A DNA stretch of 64,000 nucleotides from Flavobacterium keumense (GCF_029866485.1 NZ_CP092332.1:620001-684000); one strand, 5' to 3'; positions 7,243 to 16,399 are shown, counted from the stretch's first letter. The notes: generated by a model not told the origin, from the letters alone. Translations and numbers: made by a program.

Positions 7243-8758
7243 GGTGTCTACCGATGAGCAAGCAGGAAGAGGATATTCACTCAGAGACCAAGAGCAGAAG
7301 TTGATTACTTATTGCCAAAACAATAATTTCAATGTGTTGCGTATATTCAGAGAAGATTATTCTGCTAAAACATTCAAGCGTCCTGAATTTAAAAAACTAT
7401 TAGAGTTTTGTAAAAAGAACAAAAAAGAAATACACCAATTACTTTTCATCAAATGGGATAGGTTTTCAAGAAATACTGCTGAATCCTATCAAATGATTGG
7501 AGTGTTCAATGAATTAGCTATCCAAGTAAATGCGATTGAACAACCATTGGACTTATCCATTCCAGAACAAGGATTGATGTTGGCTGTTTATCTCTCAATG
7601 CCAGAGGTGGAGAATCAGCGACGTTCTCTCAATGTTATTTCTGGGATGAGAAGAGCCTTCAAAGAAGGACGATATGTGGGTTATGCACCCAAAGGGTATG
7701 ATAATGGAAAAGATGCGGCTAAAAAGCCTATTTTAATTCCAAATGAAGATGCAAGATTCGTTCAAGAAGCTTTTGAACTCATGGCAACAGGGAATTACCA
7801 GCGCAATGAGGTCTTTTACAAGTTGAAAGAAAAGGGATTTAAGTCAAGTAAAACCGCTTTTGCAAACATCTTAAACAATCATTTGTATTACGGAGGAGTA
7901 TTTATAAAAGCATATAAAGACGAGAAAGAAACAATTGTTAATGGAATTCACGAGCCTATAATAACCAAAGCATTATTTGACAAAGTACAGCAAGTAATGA
8001 ATAACAGAAAAAGGGGAAAACAGAAAGCACCAAAAGTTTACAATGATAACTTTCCTTTGAAAGGGTTTTTACATTGTCCAATTTGCAACAAACAAATGAG
8101 GGCTAGCACATCAAAAGGAAGAACACAATACTACAGCTATTACCATTGTGTAAGCCCTTGTAAAGGGAGATATACATCTGAGGAAGTACACCAGCAAGTA
8201 ACTGCCTTTTTAGCAGATTTGTCTTTTGATAAGCAATTCCAAGAATTGTATTTTGAAATCATCAAAGAAAAATTATTAGAAGATACAAATCGAAAAGTTT
8301 TAGGACCCAAACACCATGAAAATGTAAAATCAATAGAAGATAAGTTGGTCAAAGTTCAAGATTTATACATTGATGGTGGAATAGATAAATCAGGTTATGA
8401 ATCTGCAAAAGAACGGTATGAAAATTTACTTGCCGATCTTAAATCCAAAGAAATATCTTCAGAAGACAATAAAAAGCTAATTGATTTGTACAGCAAAGCC
8501 ACAAAAAAGTTTATAAATATTGATATTCAATACAATAACTCTGATTTAGAGCAAAAACGGAAGATAATTGGTTCGATATTTGAAAAAAATATTCAATTCG
8601 AAAATAAAAAAGTTCGAACCGCAAATTTGAATCCAATCTTAAGTGAGATAGCCAGTATTAACAGGGGGTTACAAGGTAAAATGAAAAAAGGTTTAACGAA
8701 AAAATCCGTTAAACCCTTTCTCGCTCCCCCTCTTGGGCTCGAACCAAGGACCCTCTGA
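7217..8758 (+). CDS. large serine recombinase
   Basis: A 513-residue site-specific recombinase. The N-terminal resolvase domain begins NVILYVRVSTDEQ, with the nucleophile Ser11, and continues with SLRDQEQKL and FIKWDRFSRN (residues 65-95). A recombinase domain follows (about 150-260; GYAPKGYDNGK, then HEPIITKALFDKVQ). A zinc ribbon follows at about 283-320, with CPIC and then C...C (HCVSPC). A coiled coil occupies about 350-420. ATG at 7217 is preferred over an upstream in-frame ATG at 7175, because it gives the canonical start just before the catalytic strand and overlaps the 52-residue ORF. The last ~25 residues (KKGLTKKSVKPF, then LAPPLGLEPRTL) are encoded by the antisense of the tRNA-Asn terminator and tRNA 3' half, so the natural C-terminus is uncertain. 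It probably integrates or excises the surrounding element. Confidence 0.92.
   Translation: MKNVILYVRVSTDEQAGRGYSLRDQEQKLITYCQNNNFNVLRIFREDYSAKTFKRPEFKKLLEFCKKNKKEIHQLLFIKWDRFSRNTAESYQMIGVFNELAIQVNAIEQPLDLSIPEQGLMLAVYLSMPEVENQRRSLNVISGMRRAFKEGRYVGYAPKGYDNGKDAAKKPILIPNEDARFVQEAFELMATGNYQRNEVFYKLKEKGFKSSKTAFANILNNHLYYGGVFIKAYKDEKETIVNGIHEPIITKALFDKVQQVMNNRKRGKQKAPKVYNDNFPLKGFLHCPICNKQMRASTSKGRTQYYSYYHCVSPCKGRYTSEEVHQQVTAFLADLSFDKQFQELYFEIIKEKLLEDTNRKVLGPKHHENVKSIEDKLVKVQDLYIDGGIDKSGYESAKERYENLLADLKSKEISSEDNKKLIDLYSKATKKFINIDIQYNNSDLEQKRKIIGSIFEKNIQFENKKVRTANLNPILSEIASINRGLQGKMKKGLTKKSVKPFLAPPLGLEPRTL
8684..8715 (-). terminator. terminator of tRNA-Asn
   Basis: Stem GGTTTAACG (8690-8698) / CGTTAAACC (8707-8715), 8-nt loop, followed on the minus strand by a T run (A run at 8684-8689). 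It lies 9 bp beyond the tRNA 3' end and inside the recombinase reading frame. Confidence 0.8.
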
Positions 8759-8797
8759 TTAACAGTCAGATGCTCTAACCAACTGAGCTAAGGAGGA
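8724..8797 (-). tRNA. tRNA-Asn (GTT anticodon)
   Basis: 74 nt, read on the minus strand. The acceptor stem is TCCTCCT / AGGGGGA with discriminator G. The D-loop is AGCTCAGTTGGTTAGAGC, the anticodon arm CTGACTGTTAATCAG gives GTT for asparagine, and the T-arm is GGTTCGAGCC. CCA is not encoded, as usual in Bacteroidota. The 3' half is overlapped by the end of the serine recombinase frame on the plus strand, so this is a likely integration site. Confidence 0.96.
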
Positions 8798-8881
8798 AAG
8801 TGTATTTCACTTTTAAAGCGGTGCAAATATAGGGCAAAATTTGATTTTCGCAAATAATTTGCTCTAAATTTTCAATTTTTT

Positions 8882-10225
8882 TTACTTGCCTACAATGGCT
8901 TTATAAATATCATTTCCGTTAGCAAACAATAGCAATGTGATAAGTAAAACAAAACCAACCATTTGAGCATTTTCTAAAAATTTATCGCTTGGTTTCTTCC
9001 CGCTGATGATCTCGTATAACAAAAACATCACATGTCCTCCGTCTAAAGCAGGAATAGGCAATAAATTCATGACCCCAAGCATAATCGATAACAGTGCAGT
9101 AATGTTCCAAAACACTTCCCAGCTCCAAGTACTTGGAAAAATATTAAAAATAGCCGCAAATCCACCCACTTGTTTGTAGGCTTTGGTTTCTGGGTTAAAA
9201 ATCATTTTCAATTGTTTGCCATAACCTACTAACTGATCGGCTCCTTTTTGAATACCTACAGAAAATGATTCCAAGAAACCAAACTCTTGTTTACTCACTT
9301 TGTAATAGCCTAATTTTTCTAAAGAAGCCAAATCTAAAGCTGCTAATTGTACCCCCAACTTCCCATCCCCGTCCACTTGAACTGGAACTTGCATTTCTTT
9401 GTCATTTCTTAAAATTCCAGCTACAATCAATTTGTTTTTATTCTTTTCCAAGATAGCTTTAGCTTGATCTAAATATTTTGCAGGTTCTTCGTTCAAACGC
9501 AACACAACATCTTTAGGTTGTAATGTCTTGTTTTTTGATTCTTCAGAGACAGTCCCTACCACAAACGGCATTCGGATTGTTGCCAACGGACCTTTTTCTA
9601 ATTTTGACAATTGGTCTACAAAATCGACCGGCATTGTTATTGTTTGCTGTACTCCATTTCGCTCAATCAAAACCTGTTTAGCCATTAAAATCTGAGCATT
9701 CATTTGATTGTCAAACTTCAACACCTTTTGGCCGTCAATGGCTACAATTTTATCTCCTGTTTGGAAACCTGCTTTTTGCATCACTGGGTTCTCAATCAAC
9801 AGCCCGTCTTTTAAATCATTAGTAGCGATGAACATGTCGCCGTAAACAAATGTCATCCCAATGTAAATAACAAAGGCTAAAATAAAATTAACCGTTACAC
9901 CCCCTAGCATAATTATCAAACGTTGCCAAGCCGGTTTTGAACGAAACTCCCAAGGTTGCGAAGGCAAAGCCATTTGCTCCTTGTCCATACTCTCGTCGAT
10001 CATGCCCGAAATTTTGACATAACCACCCAGTGGCAACCACCCAATTCCGTATTGAGTCTCTCCGATTTTCTTTTTCCAAAGCGAAAATTTAACATCAAAA
10101 AACAAGTAGAATTTTTCTACTCGGGTTTTAAATGCCTTAGCAGGTATAAAATGCCCTAGTTCATGTAAAATAATCAATAATGATAAACTCAATAAAAACT
10201 GAGAAAGCTTGATAACAATATCCAT
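8882..10225 (-). CDS. rseP: RIP metalloprotease RseP
   Basis: A 447-residue inner-membrane site-2 protease that cleaves transmembrane segments, classically anti-sigma factors, in envelope stress signalling. The zinc motif HELGH is at residues 21-25 in the first membrane span. The span MLGGVTVNFILAFVIYIGM follows at about 106-124, then a PDZ-like region (GLLIENPVMQKAGFQTGDKI, about 142-161) and a second one. The third catalytic ligand lies in NLLPIPALDGGH near residue 395. Length and motif order are standard. It is convergent with tRNA-Asn's neighbour DNA and transcribed alone; the 10226-10597 gap upstream holds its promoter and a dispersed repeat. Confidence 0.96.
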   Translation of the reverse strand: MDIVIKLSQFLLSLSLLIILHELGHFIPAKAFKTRVEKFYLFFDVKFSLWKKKIGETQYGIGWLPLGGYVKISGMIDESMDKEQMALPSQPWEFRSKPAWQRLIIMLGGVTVNFILAFVIYIGMTFVYGDMFIATNDLKDGLLIENPVMQKAGFQTGDKIVAIDGQKVLKFDNQMNAQILMAKQVLIERNGVQQTITMPVDFVDQLSKLEKGPLATIRMPFVVGTVSEESKNKTLQPKDVVLRLNEEPAKYLDQAKAILEKNKNKLIVAGILRNDKEMQVPVQVDGDGKLGVQLAALDLASLEKLGYYKVSKQEFGFLESFSVGIQKGADQLVGYGKQLKMIFNPETKAYKQVGGFAAIFNIFPSTWSWEVFWNITALLSIMLGVMNLLPIPALDGGHVMFLLYEIISGKKPSDKFLENAQMVGFVLLITLLLFANGNDIYKAIVGK

Positions 10226-10309
10226 GGTGTTGTTTTAATTCGTATTTCGATGCACAAAAATAGACTTTTCTTTTCTATTTCAAATAGTATAAAAATGTAG
10301 TGGCTGCTA

Positions 10310-10563
10310 AAAGTTTGTTAATTCAATTTACGAGGTACGATTTACGAGGTGCGAAGTGGGATGCAGATGTGGGAAATTCAGGAAATCTTATATGTTCTTC
10401 TATTGAGCGAAGCGACCTTCTTTTGTTTCCTTATATGACTTATATGGTTTTCAATTTACGAAATACGATTTACGATTTACGAGGTTGAACACAGATTGAA
10501 GAAATCTTAATAACTAAATCTCTTAATGGTTTAAAATACTTCGCTCCTTTGAGGCAAAAAAAT
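10310..10563. repeat. dispersed intergenic repeat, copy A
   Basis: Degenerate runs of the unit TTTACGAGGTACGA, then a block with 'GATGCAGATGTGGGAAATTC', then a second run of ACGAAATACGATTTACG, followed by 'CACAGATTGAAGAAATCTTAA', 'CTCTTAATGGTTTAAAA' and 'CTTTGAGGCAAAAA' blocks. The same blocks recur at 11642-11800, 13128-13386 and, inverted, at 36779-36866. This fills the gap between rseP and the oxidoreductase. The 16-mer TTATATGACTTATATG is embedded at 10431-10446. Confidence 0.75.
10431..10446. repeat. solo copy of the 16-bp GxxExxY-cassette end
   Basis: TTATATGACTTATATG, identical to the right end of the GxxExxY cassette (20957-20972) and the reverse complement of its left end (20497-20512). 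Here it occurs alone inside a dispersed repeat, with no nuclease gene. Confidence 0.75.
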
Positions 10564-10597
10564 CGTTATTTTGCATACGCATCAAAAACAAAAAATC

Positions 10598-11641
10598 ATG
10601 CAAAAAATCAAAACGGCATTACTCTCTTACGGCATGTCTGGAAAAGTGTTTCACGCCCCATTTATAGCACTTCACCCAGGATTTGAATTGTTGGGTTCTT
10701 GGGAAAGAACCAAAAAATTAATCCAAGAAGATTATCCAAGTGTAACTAGTTATCCGAGTTTAGAATCCGTTTTAGAGTCTGATGCTGAACTCATTATAGT
10801 GAATACTCCAGTAGGAACACATTTTGAATATGCCAAAAAAGTATTGCTGGCAGGCAAACATGCGGTGGTCGAAAAAGCCTTTACCACCACCCTTGCCGAA
10901 GCAAAAGAATTGACTGATTTGGCTAAAGCCAAAGGATTAAAACTAGCCGTGTTTCAAAACAGACGCTGGGATAGTGATTTCAAAACCGTTCAAAAAATTC
11001 TGAACGAAAATAGTTTAGGCGAAATTGTGGAGGCCGAGTTTCATTTTGATCGCTACAACCCACTTTTAAGTCCAAAAATTCATAAAGAAACAGCTAACTT
11101 CGGTGCAGGTATTCTAAAAGATTTAGGCCCTCATTTAATTGACCAAGCCTTGTTTTTATTCGGAATGCCAAAGTCTGTTTTTGCTGATATTCGTATCACT
11201 CGCGAACATTCTATCGTAGATGATTACATTGATATTTTGTTATTGTATTCGGATAAAAGAGTCCGCCTGAAAGCTGGTTTTTTTGTGCGCGAACCCAATC
11301 CATCCTTTGTACTACACGGTAAAAAAGGGTCGTTCTTAAAACCCCGTGGCGATGTGCAAGAAGACGAGTTAAAACTAGGCAAAAAACCTAATTTAACCAC
11401 TTGGGGAGCCGAACCGAAAGACAAAGAGGGTTTGTTGCATACTGAAAAAAATGGGGCTATAATTCGTGAAAAAATTCCAACGCTTCAAGGCAATTATTAC
11501 GATTATTTTGATGCGGTCTATCAATCCATAACTCAAAATTTACCAGAACCTGTTACCGGTCAAGAAGGCACTAATGTGATGCAAATTATTGAAGCCGCTA
11601 TTCAAAGTAATACTGAACAAAAAGTAATTACAATAGGTTAA
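10598..11641 (+). CDS. Gfo/Idh/MocA-family oxidoreductase
   Basis: A 347-residue NAD(P)-dependent sugar or inositol-type dehydrogenase. The N-terminal Rossmann domain runs from KIKTALLSYGMSGKVFHAPF, where the glycine loop is reduced to SYGMSG, through ELIIVNTPVGTHFEYAKKVL to AGKHAVVEKAFT, with the characteristic EKAF lysine (EKP in most members). The catalytic domain contains QNRRWDSDFKTVQKIL and GAGILKDLGPHLIDQALFLF, with the DLGpHliDqa motif. This matches the YdgJ/YvaA-like subgroup. ATG at 10598 is chosen over one at 10571 because it begins the Rossmann strand. The substrate is not predictable. It is flanked on both sides by dispersed repeats. Confidence 0.93.
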   Translation: MQKIKTALLSYGMSGKVFHAPFIALHPGFELLGSWERTKKLIQEDYPSVTSYPSLESVLESDAELIIVNTPVGTHFEYAKKVLLAGKHAVVEKAFTTTLAEAKELTDLAKAKGLKLAVFQNRRWDSDFKTVQKILNENSLGEIVEAEFHFDRYNPLLSPKIHKETANFGAGILKDLGPHLIDQALFLFGMPKSVFADIRITREHSIVDDYIDILLLYSDKRVRLKAGFFVREPNPSFVLHGKKGSFLKPRGDVQEDELKLGKKPNLTTWGAEPKDKEGLLHTEKNGAIIREKIPTLQGNYYDYFDAVYQSITQNLPEPVTGQEGTNVMQIIEAAIQSNTEQKVITIG

Positions 11642-11800
11642 ATTTACGATATACGAAGTACGAAGTACGAGATGGAACGCAGACTTAAGAAATTCAAGAA
11701 ATCAAAAAAATCTTAATTAACTTAATCTCTTAATGGTTTAAAAACTTTTTTGTGTCTTTGCGCCCTTGCCTGCGGCAGGCAGGTTTGTGGCAAATCCCTC
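11642..11800. repeat. dispersed intergenic repeat, copy B
   Basis: Begins at the stop of the oxidoreductase with TTTACGATATACGAAGTACG and continues with 'GGAACGCAGACTTAAGAAATTC', 'CTTAATCTCTTAATGGTTTAA' and 'TTGCGCCCTTG' blocks. A palindromic insert, GCCTGC/GGCAGGC, lies at about 11768-11781. Copies A, C and D share the same block order. Confidence 0.75.
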
Positions 11801-11904
11801 TTTTTATAAACAATAACGTTATAATTGAATGTTCTTAACGGATTTATACTTCCCAAATCTGCTGTTTTTGTATTTTTGCGACAACAAACCCTAAAGACTT
11901 CATT

Positions 11905-13116
11905 TTGATAGATTTAAACTTTTTAGGCCGATTCAAAGGCAAAGGAAAATACAAAAAAAGCTACCGCGAAGCCAAAGCCTCTTATTTGAATAGAATCCGA
12001 TTAGGAGTGGGTTCTTTTTATTTCGGAATGGGATTGTGTTTTGCGTCATGGGCTAGCCGAATTCCCGATATTAAAACCAGTTTACATCTTAGCGAAGCTA
12101 CTTTGGGTTCTATCTTGTTTGCTGTTCCTGTAGGCCAATTAGCAATGATGCCGTTTTCGGGAAAGATAGTCACTCGTTTCGGGAGTCACCGTACTTTAGT
12201 TTTTGCCATTATCATGTATGCAATTAGTTTAACTAACTTAGGTTTGGCACCCAACCCTTGGTTACTGGCTTTAGGATTGTTCTTTTTTGGCGTGTTTGGG
12301 AATTTATCTAACATTTCGGTAAACACCCAAGGGGTTTATACAGAAGGATTGTTCAAAAGAACCATCATGTCGTCTTTTCACGGAATGTGGAGTTTAGCGG
12401 GATTTACCGGGGCGTTTGTGGGATTGGGAATGTTGGCTTTGAAGCTAACCCCTTTTCAGCATTTTGCTATTGTGGGTATCCTTGTTTTATCTTTAATTTC
12501 ATTCAATATCAAATACCTCATCATAGCAGTCGAAAAACCGCAACCGAAAAAAGAAAAAGGATTCAGAAAACCCGACAAAATGTTATTGTGGTTAGGTGTT
12601 ATCGGATTTTGTTGTATGGCAAGCGAAGGTGTGATGTTTGACTGGAGCGGCGTGTATTTCAAAGATGTAGTAAAAGCGCCTGGTCCACTTGCAATTTTGG
12701 GTTATACCTCGTTTATGATTATGATGGCCAGCGGTCGTTTTTTAGGCGATCGTTTCATTCAAAAATTTGGACGAAAAAAAGTGATGCAAATCAGCGGTGT
12801 CGTTATTTCCAGTGGCCTTTTTACAGCAGTCTTTTTTCCATTATTAATTCCGTGTACTATCGCATTTATGTTTGTGGGATTGGGGGTTTCGACTATTATT
12901 CCAACCCTATATAGTATCGCTGGAAAACATCCTGAAATTCCTACTGGCGAAGCGTTAACGGCTGTTTCAAGCGTTAGTTTCTTAGGTTTTTTAATGGGGC
13001 CACCTATAATTGGCTATATCGCAGAGGCTTTTGGATTACAATTTTCTTTTGCTTTCATTGGAATTTTCGGAGTATTCATCTCGTTTATGGTTTCTAAGAT
13101 TAAAACGGCAGAGTAA
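11905..13116 (+). CDS. MFS transporter
   Basis: A 403-residue, 12-span major facilitator. Span 1 is LGVGSFYFGMGLCFASW (about 32-48). The loop 2-3 signature is GKIVTRFGSHRT (about 84-95). A central cytoplasmic loop (PQPKKEKGFRKPDK) follows, then spans 7-12 with GRFLGDRFIQKFGRKK after span 8. It resembles the YbjJ/fucose permease-like branch; the substrate is unknown. No ATG lies upstream of span 1 in this frame, so translation probably begins at the TTG at 11905. A -7 box TATTTTTG (11871-11878) places transcription start near 11885, which supports that start. Confidence 0.88.
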   Translation: MIDLNFLGRFKGKGKYKKSYREAKASYLNRIRLGVGSFYFGMGLCFASWASRIPDIKTSLHLSEATLGSILFAVPVGQLAMMPFSGKIVTRFGSHRTLVFAIIMYAISLTNLGLAPNPWLLALGLFFFGVFGNLSNISVNTQGVYTEGLFKRTIMSSFHGMWSLAGFTGAFVGLGMLALKLTPFQHFAIVGILVLSLISFNIKYLIIAVEKPQPKKEKGFRKPDKMLLWLGVIGFCCMASEGVMFDWSGVYFKDVVKAPGPLAILGYTSFMIMMASGRFLGDRFIQKFGRKKVMQISGVVISSGLFTAVFFPLLIPCTIAFMFVGLGVSTIIPTLYSIAGKHPEIPTGEALTAVSSVSFLGFLMGPPIIGYIAEAFGLQFSFAFIGIFGVFISFMVSKIKTAE

Positions 13117-13127
13117 ATTAAAAGTTT

Positions 13128-13386
13128 GATTTACGATATACGAGGGACGATTTACGAGATATGAAGATTACACGTTCCCCTCTCGAAATCGAAGATTCAA
13201 CGATTCCAAAAAATAATATTAAAGAGAGTTATAGGGGTTGGGGGTGTGTTTTTATTTACGATATACGAGGTGCGATTTACGAGGTGGAACGCAGATTGGA
13301 AAAATTCAAGAAATCAGGAAAATCTTAATTCTCTTAATCTCTTAATGGTTCAAAAACTTTGCGCCTTTGTGGCAAAAAAACAAAAA
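13128..13386. repeat. dispersed intergenic repeat, copy C
   Basis: Two TTTACGATATACGAGG runs (13131 onward and 13256 onward) are separated by an unrelated ~80-bp stretch. The second is followed by 'GGAACGCAGATTGGAAAAATTC', 'AATCTCTTAATGGTTC' and 'TTTGCGCCTTTGTGGCAAAAA' blocks. It occupies most of the gap between the MFS gene and the TonB receptor; the remainder (13387-13561) should hold the receptor promoter. Confidence 0.75.
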
Positions 13387-13561
13387 AACTTGCCGAAAAA
13401 ATCAATCGATAATTTTTTTTACTACTTTTAACTTCAGAATTGGAACACAATACCACGCTACCCATTCTTTTTCCAAAAACACCCTTTTTAGTATTTGCTT
13501 TCAAAACAATACACCCATTGTTGTTTTGAAAAATCCCATTTTCATTTTAATCCCAAATTGT

Positions 13562-16399
13562 ATGAAAACCCTCTGCCCCAAGCTGTTTTTTCTATTCTAT
13601 ACAAGCCTGCTCTTTGCCCAAAAAGAGACCCTCATTTCTGGAAAAATTATCGATTCAAAATCACAAAGCCCTTTAATTTCGGTTGTGGTTACTATTCAAA
13701 ACACCAATCAAATGCAATTGAGTGCTGCAGATGGTAAATTCCAATTCAAAACTAATTTGCAAGGCGATCAATTAGTACTATTTCATAATCAAGGCTACAA
13801 AGACAAACTAATTGCTGTTCAGATACAAGAAAACAAATTAATTGACTTGGGAATCATCGTTTTAGAAGAAGAGGATGAAGTTAATCAACAAGGAGCTGTC
13901 ATCTCCATTTTGGATGATGATTTAGACGAAAACAATGGCGGTTCCGAAAGCACTTCGGGTTTGTTGCAGGCTTCTAAAGATGCTTTCCAACAAGCTGCAG
14001 CGTTCAATTGGGGACAATCTCGTTTTCGAGTGCGTGGGCTAGACAGCCAATATGCCCAACTCCTGATCAATGGATTAACAATGAACAAAGCGTATGATGG
14101 CAGACCGCAATGGGGCGATTGGGGCGGTCTCAACGACGTGTTGCGTAACCAAGAAATTGCCATTGGCAGCAGCCCTTCCGACTATGCTTTTGGAGGTATT
14201 TTAGGCACACAACACCTCAGCACACAAGCTTCCACCTATAAAAAAGGAACTCGGATAGCGTTCTCTGGAACCAATACCAATTACCAAGGACGAGCGATGG
14301 TTACCTATGCCTCAGGAATGAATGAGAAAGGCTGGGCATTTGTCGTTTCTGCAGGAAAACGCTATGCTAACGAAGGTTATTTTGAAGGTACAAACTATGA
14401 TGCCAATTCCATTTTTACGAGTGTTGAAAAGAAAATTAGTCCCCGAAACTCGATCAACTTTACGGCTTTTTATACACCCAATTCACGCGGGAAAAACTCG
14501 CCTAATACCGATGAAGTTGTCTCCTTAACTTCAGAGAAATACAATTCGTATTGGGGTTTTCAAAACGGAAAACAACGCAATTCTCGCATCAAATATATCG
14601 AAGAACCCGTCTTCATGCTAAACGATTATTTCAAAATTAATGCTACCACCCAGCTGAATTTGGGCGCATTTTACCAATTTGGAAAAATTAGCAACAGCAA
14701 CATTGATTACCAACACGCTAATAGCCCCGATCCCTCTTATTATCGAAAAATGCCCAGTTACTTTAGTTCGCTATACGCCAAAGATGAGGGGGAGTTTTCG
14801 GGTGCATTTACTCCTGATTTGGCGAATGCCGAACGTAGCAAAACGTTGTTTTTATCCCAACCACAAATCAATTGGGCAGCGATGTATCAAGCCAATCAAA
14901 ACCCAATTGTGGATGCCAATGGGAAAATTACGGAATTTGAACCCGCCCAGAGCAAATACATTCTTTATGAAGATAGAACCGACGACAAAAACTTAGCCTT
15001 CTCTGCTCTTTTAAATACAGAACTGACGGAGGATATCCGACTCAATGCTGGCGCTTCCTTCAATAAATTACATTCTCATAATTATCAAAATGTATTGGAT
15101 TTACTGGGCGGATTGTATTTTGAAGATGTTGATGTATTTTACAAAGGCGATCAAGCAGAATCAGATTTAAACAACCCAAACCGACAAGTGAAAGTGGGCG
15201 ACACTTATGGATACAATTTTAATTTAATGTCTGCCAAATTAGAAGGGTTTACCCAATTCCAATTTCGGTATAAAAAAGTCGATTTTTATTTGGCACAAGA
15301 ATATTCAAGCTCTACCTATCAACGCGAAGGGTTATATAAAAACGGGATTTACCCCACCAATTCTTTTGGCGAAAGCCCAACTCTTCATTTTGAAAATTTT
15401 GGTTTCAAAGGGGGGCTGACTTGGAAATTATCCGGTAAACAATTGCTACTTTTCAATGGCTCACACGCTTCCAAAGCACCTAATTTGAAAGCCGTTTTTC
15501 CTAATTCCCGACTCAATAATTCCATTGTGGATGGAATTGAAAGTGAAAACAATAGCAGTTTAGATGCGAGTTATGTTTATCGTTCGCCTAAATTAAAAAT
15601 GCGTTTTACAGGGTATTTTAGCCAAATAAAAAACGCAACAGAAACTTCCTTTTTTTATGCCGAAGGAATTTTTGACAACGGAGCGGGCAACAACAGTACC
15701 AATGCTTTTGTGAGCCAAACCTTAACCCATTTAGACAAAAAGAATTGGGGAACTGAACTGAGTTTTGAATACCAAATAAATCCCACTTTGAAAACTATTG
15801 TAGCGGCAGCTTTTGGCGAATATATCTATGCCAGCAATCCCAATGTAACCATTACTAATGACGCCAAAGCTTCGGTTGAAAATACGAATCCCGTTTTTAA
15901 TTTTGGCACTGCTGCGCTCAAAAACTACCATCAAGCAGGAACACCACAACAGGCGTATTCGTTGGGATTAGAATACCGAAATCCAAAATATTGGTGGCTA
16001 AGTACCAATGTGAATTATTTGGCAAAAAATTACATCGACATTTCTCCCATTGCGCGAACTTCAAATTTTTTTATCAATCCCGCTAGTGGATTTCCTTTTC
16101 CAGAAGCTACCGAAGAACGCGGCAGAGAACTCCTCAAACAAGAAGAATTGACTCCCCTACTATTGTTGAACTTAGTCGGAGGAAAGTCGTGGCGCATTTT
16201 CAAAAAGAACCTGAATTTGTTTTGTAGCATCAACAATTTATTGGACACTTCGTTTAAAACGGGTGGTTACGAACAAGCTCGGAATGCCAACTTTAGGCAA
16301 CGCAATCAAGACATAACCAGCGGAACACCCAACTTTGGTAACAAATATTTTTATGGCTACGGAAGAACCTATTTTGTAAGCCTTTCTATTAACTTCTAA
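13562..16399 (+). CDS. TonB-dependent outer-membrane receptor
   Basis: A 945-residue outer-membrane beta-barrel that imports ligands using TonB energy. It has the signal peptide MKTLCPKLFFLFYTSLLFAQ. A carboxypeptidase-regulatory-like domain at about 25-95 (LISGKIIDSKSQSPLISVVV) follows. The plug starts near residue 135 (RFRVRGLDSQYAQLLINGL, then EIAIGSSPSDYAFGGILG). The barrel follows and ends with FVSLSINF, a typical terminal aromatic. ATG at 13562 is chosen because it begins the signal peptide; a longer upstream frame has no such feature. The DUF5689 lipoprotein starts 13 bp downstream, so the two are likely co-transcribed and may act together. It is not a SusC-type pair, as no SusD homologue is present. 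Confidence 0.93.
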   Translation: MKTLCPKLFFLFYTSLLFAQKETLISGKIIDSKSQSPLISVVVTIQNTNQMQLSAADGKFQFKTNLQGDQLVLFHNQGYKDKLIAVQIQENKLIDLGIIVLEEEDEVNQQGAVISILDDDLDENNGGSESTSGLLQASKDAFQQAAAFNWGQSRFRVRGLDSQYAQLLINGLTMNKAYDGRPQWGDWGGLNDVLRNQEIAIGSSPSDYAFGGILGTQHLSTQASTYKKGTRIAFSGTNTNYQGRAMVTYASGMNEKGWAFVVSAGKRYANEGYFEGTNYDANSIFTSVEKKISPRNSINFTAFYTPNSRGKNSPNTDEVVSLTSEKYNSYWGFQNGKQRNSRIKYIEEPVFMLNDYFKINATTQLNLGAFYQFGKISNSNIDYQHANSPDPSYYRKMPSYFSSLYAKDEGEFSGAFTPDLANAERSKTLFLSQPQINWAAMYQANQNPIVDANGKITEFEPAQSKYILYEDRTDDKNLAFSALLNTELTEDIRLNAGASFNKLHSHNYQNVLDLLGGLYFEDVDVFYKGDQAESDLNNPNRQVKVGDTYGYNFNLMSAKLEGFTQFQFRYKKVDFYLAQEYSSSTYQREGLYKNGIYPTNSFGESPTLHFENFGFKGGLTWKLSGKQLLLFNGSHASKAPNLKAVFPNSRLNNSIVDGIESENNSSLDASYVYRSPKLKMRFTGYFSQIKNATETSFFYAEGIFDNGAGNNSTNAFVSQTLTHLDKKNWGTELSFEYQINPTLKTIVAAAFGEYIYASNPNVTITNDAKASVENTNPVFNFGTAALKNYHQAGTPQQAYSLGLEYRNPKYWWLSTNVNYLAKNYIDISPIARTSNFFINPASGFPFPEATEERGRELLKQEELTPLLLLNLVGGKSWRIFKKNLNLFCSINNLLDTSFKTGGYEQARNANFRQRNQDITSGTPNFGNKYFYGYGRTYFVSLSINF

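Noticed and set aside
1715..8723. Exact left end of the element integrated at tRNA-Asn
   Set aside because: I looked for a second copy of the tRNA-Asn 3' end to the left and found none, so the boundary cannot be set within this window.
13246..13431. 61-residue frame in the dispersed repeat
   Set aside because: Repeat-derived translation; the same blocks recur at other gaps without this frame.
13367..13561. 65-residue N-terminal extension of the TonB receptor
   Set aside because: The signal peptide begins at the ATG at 13562; the extension lies in repeat and promoter DNA.
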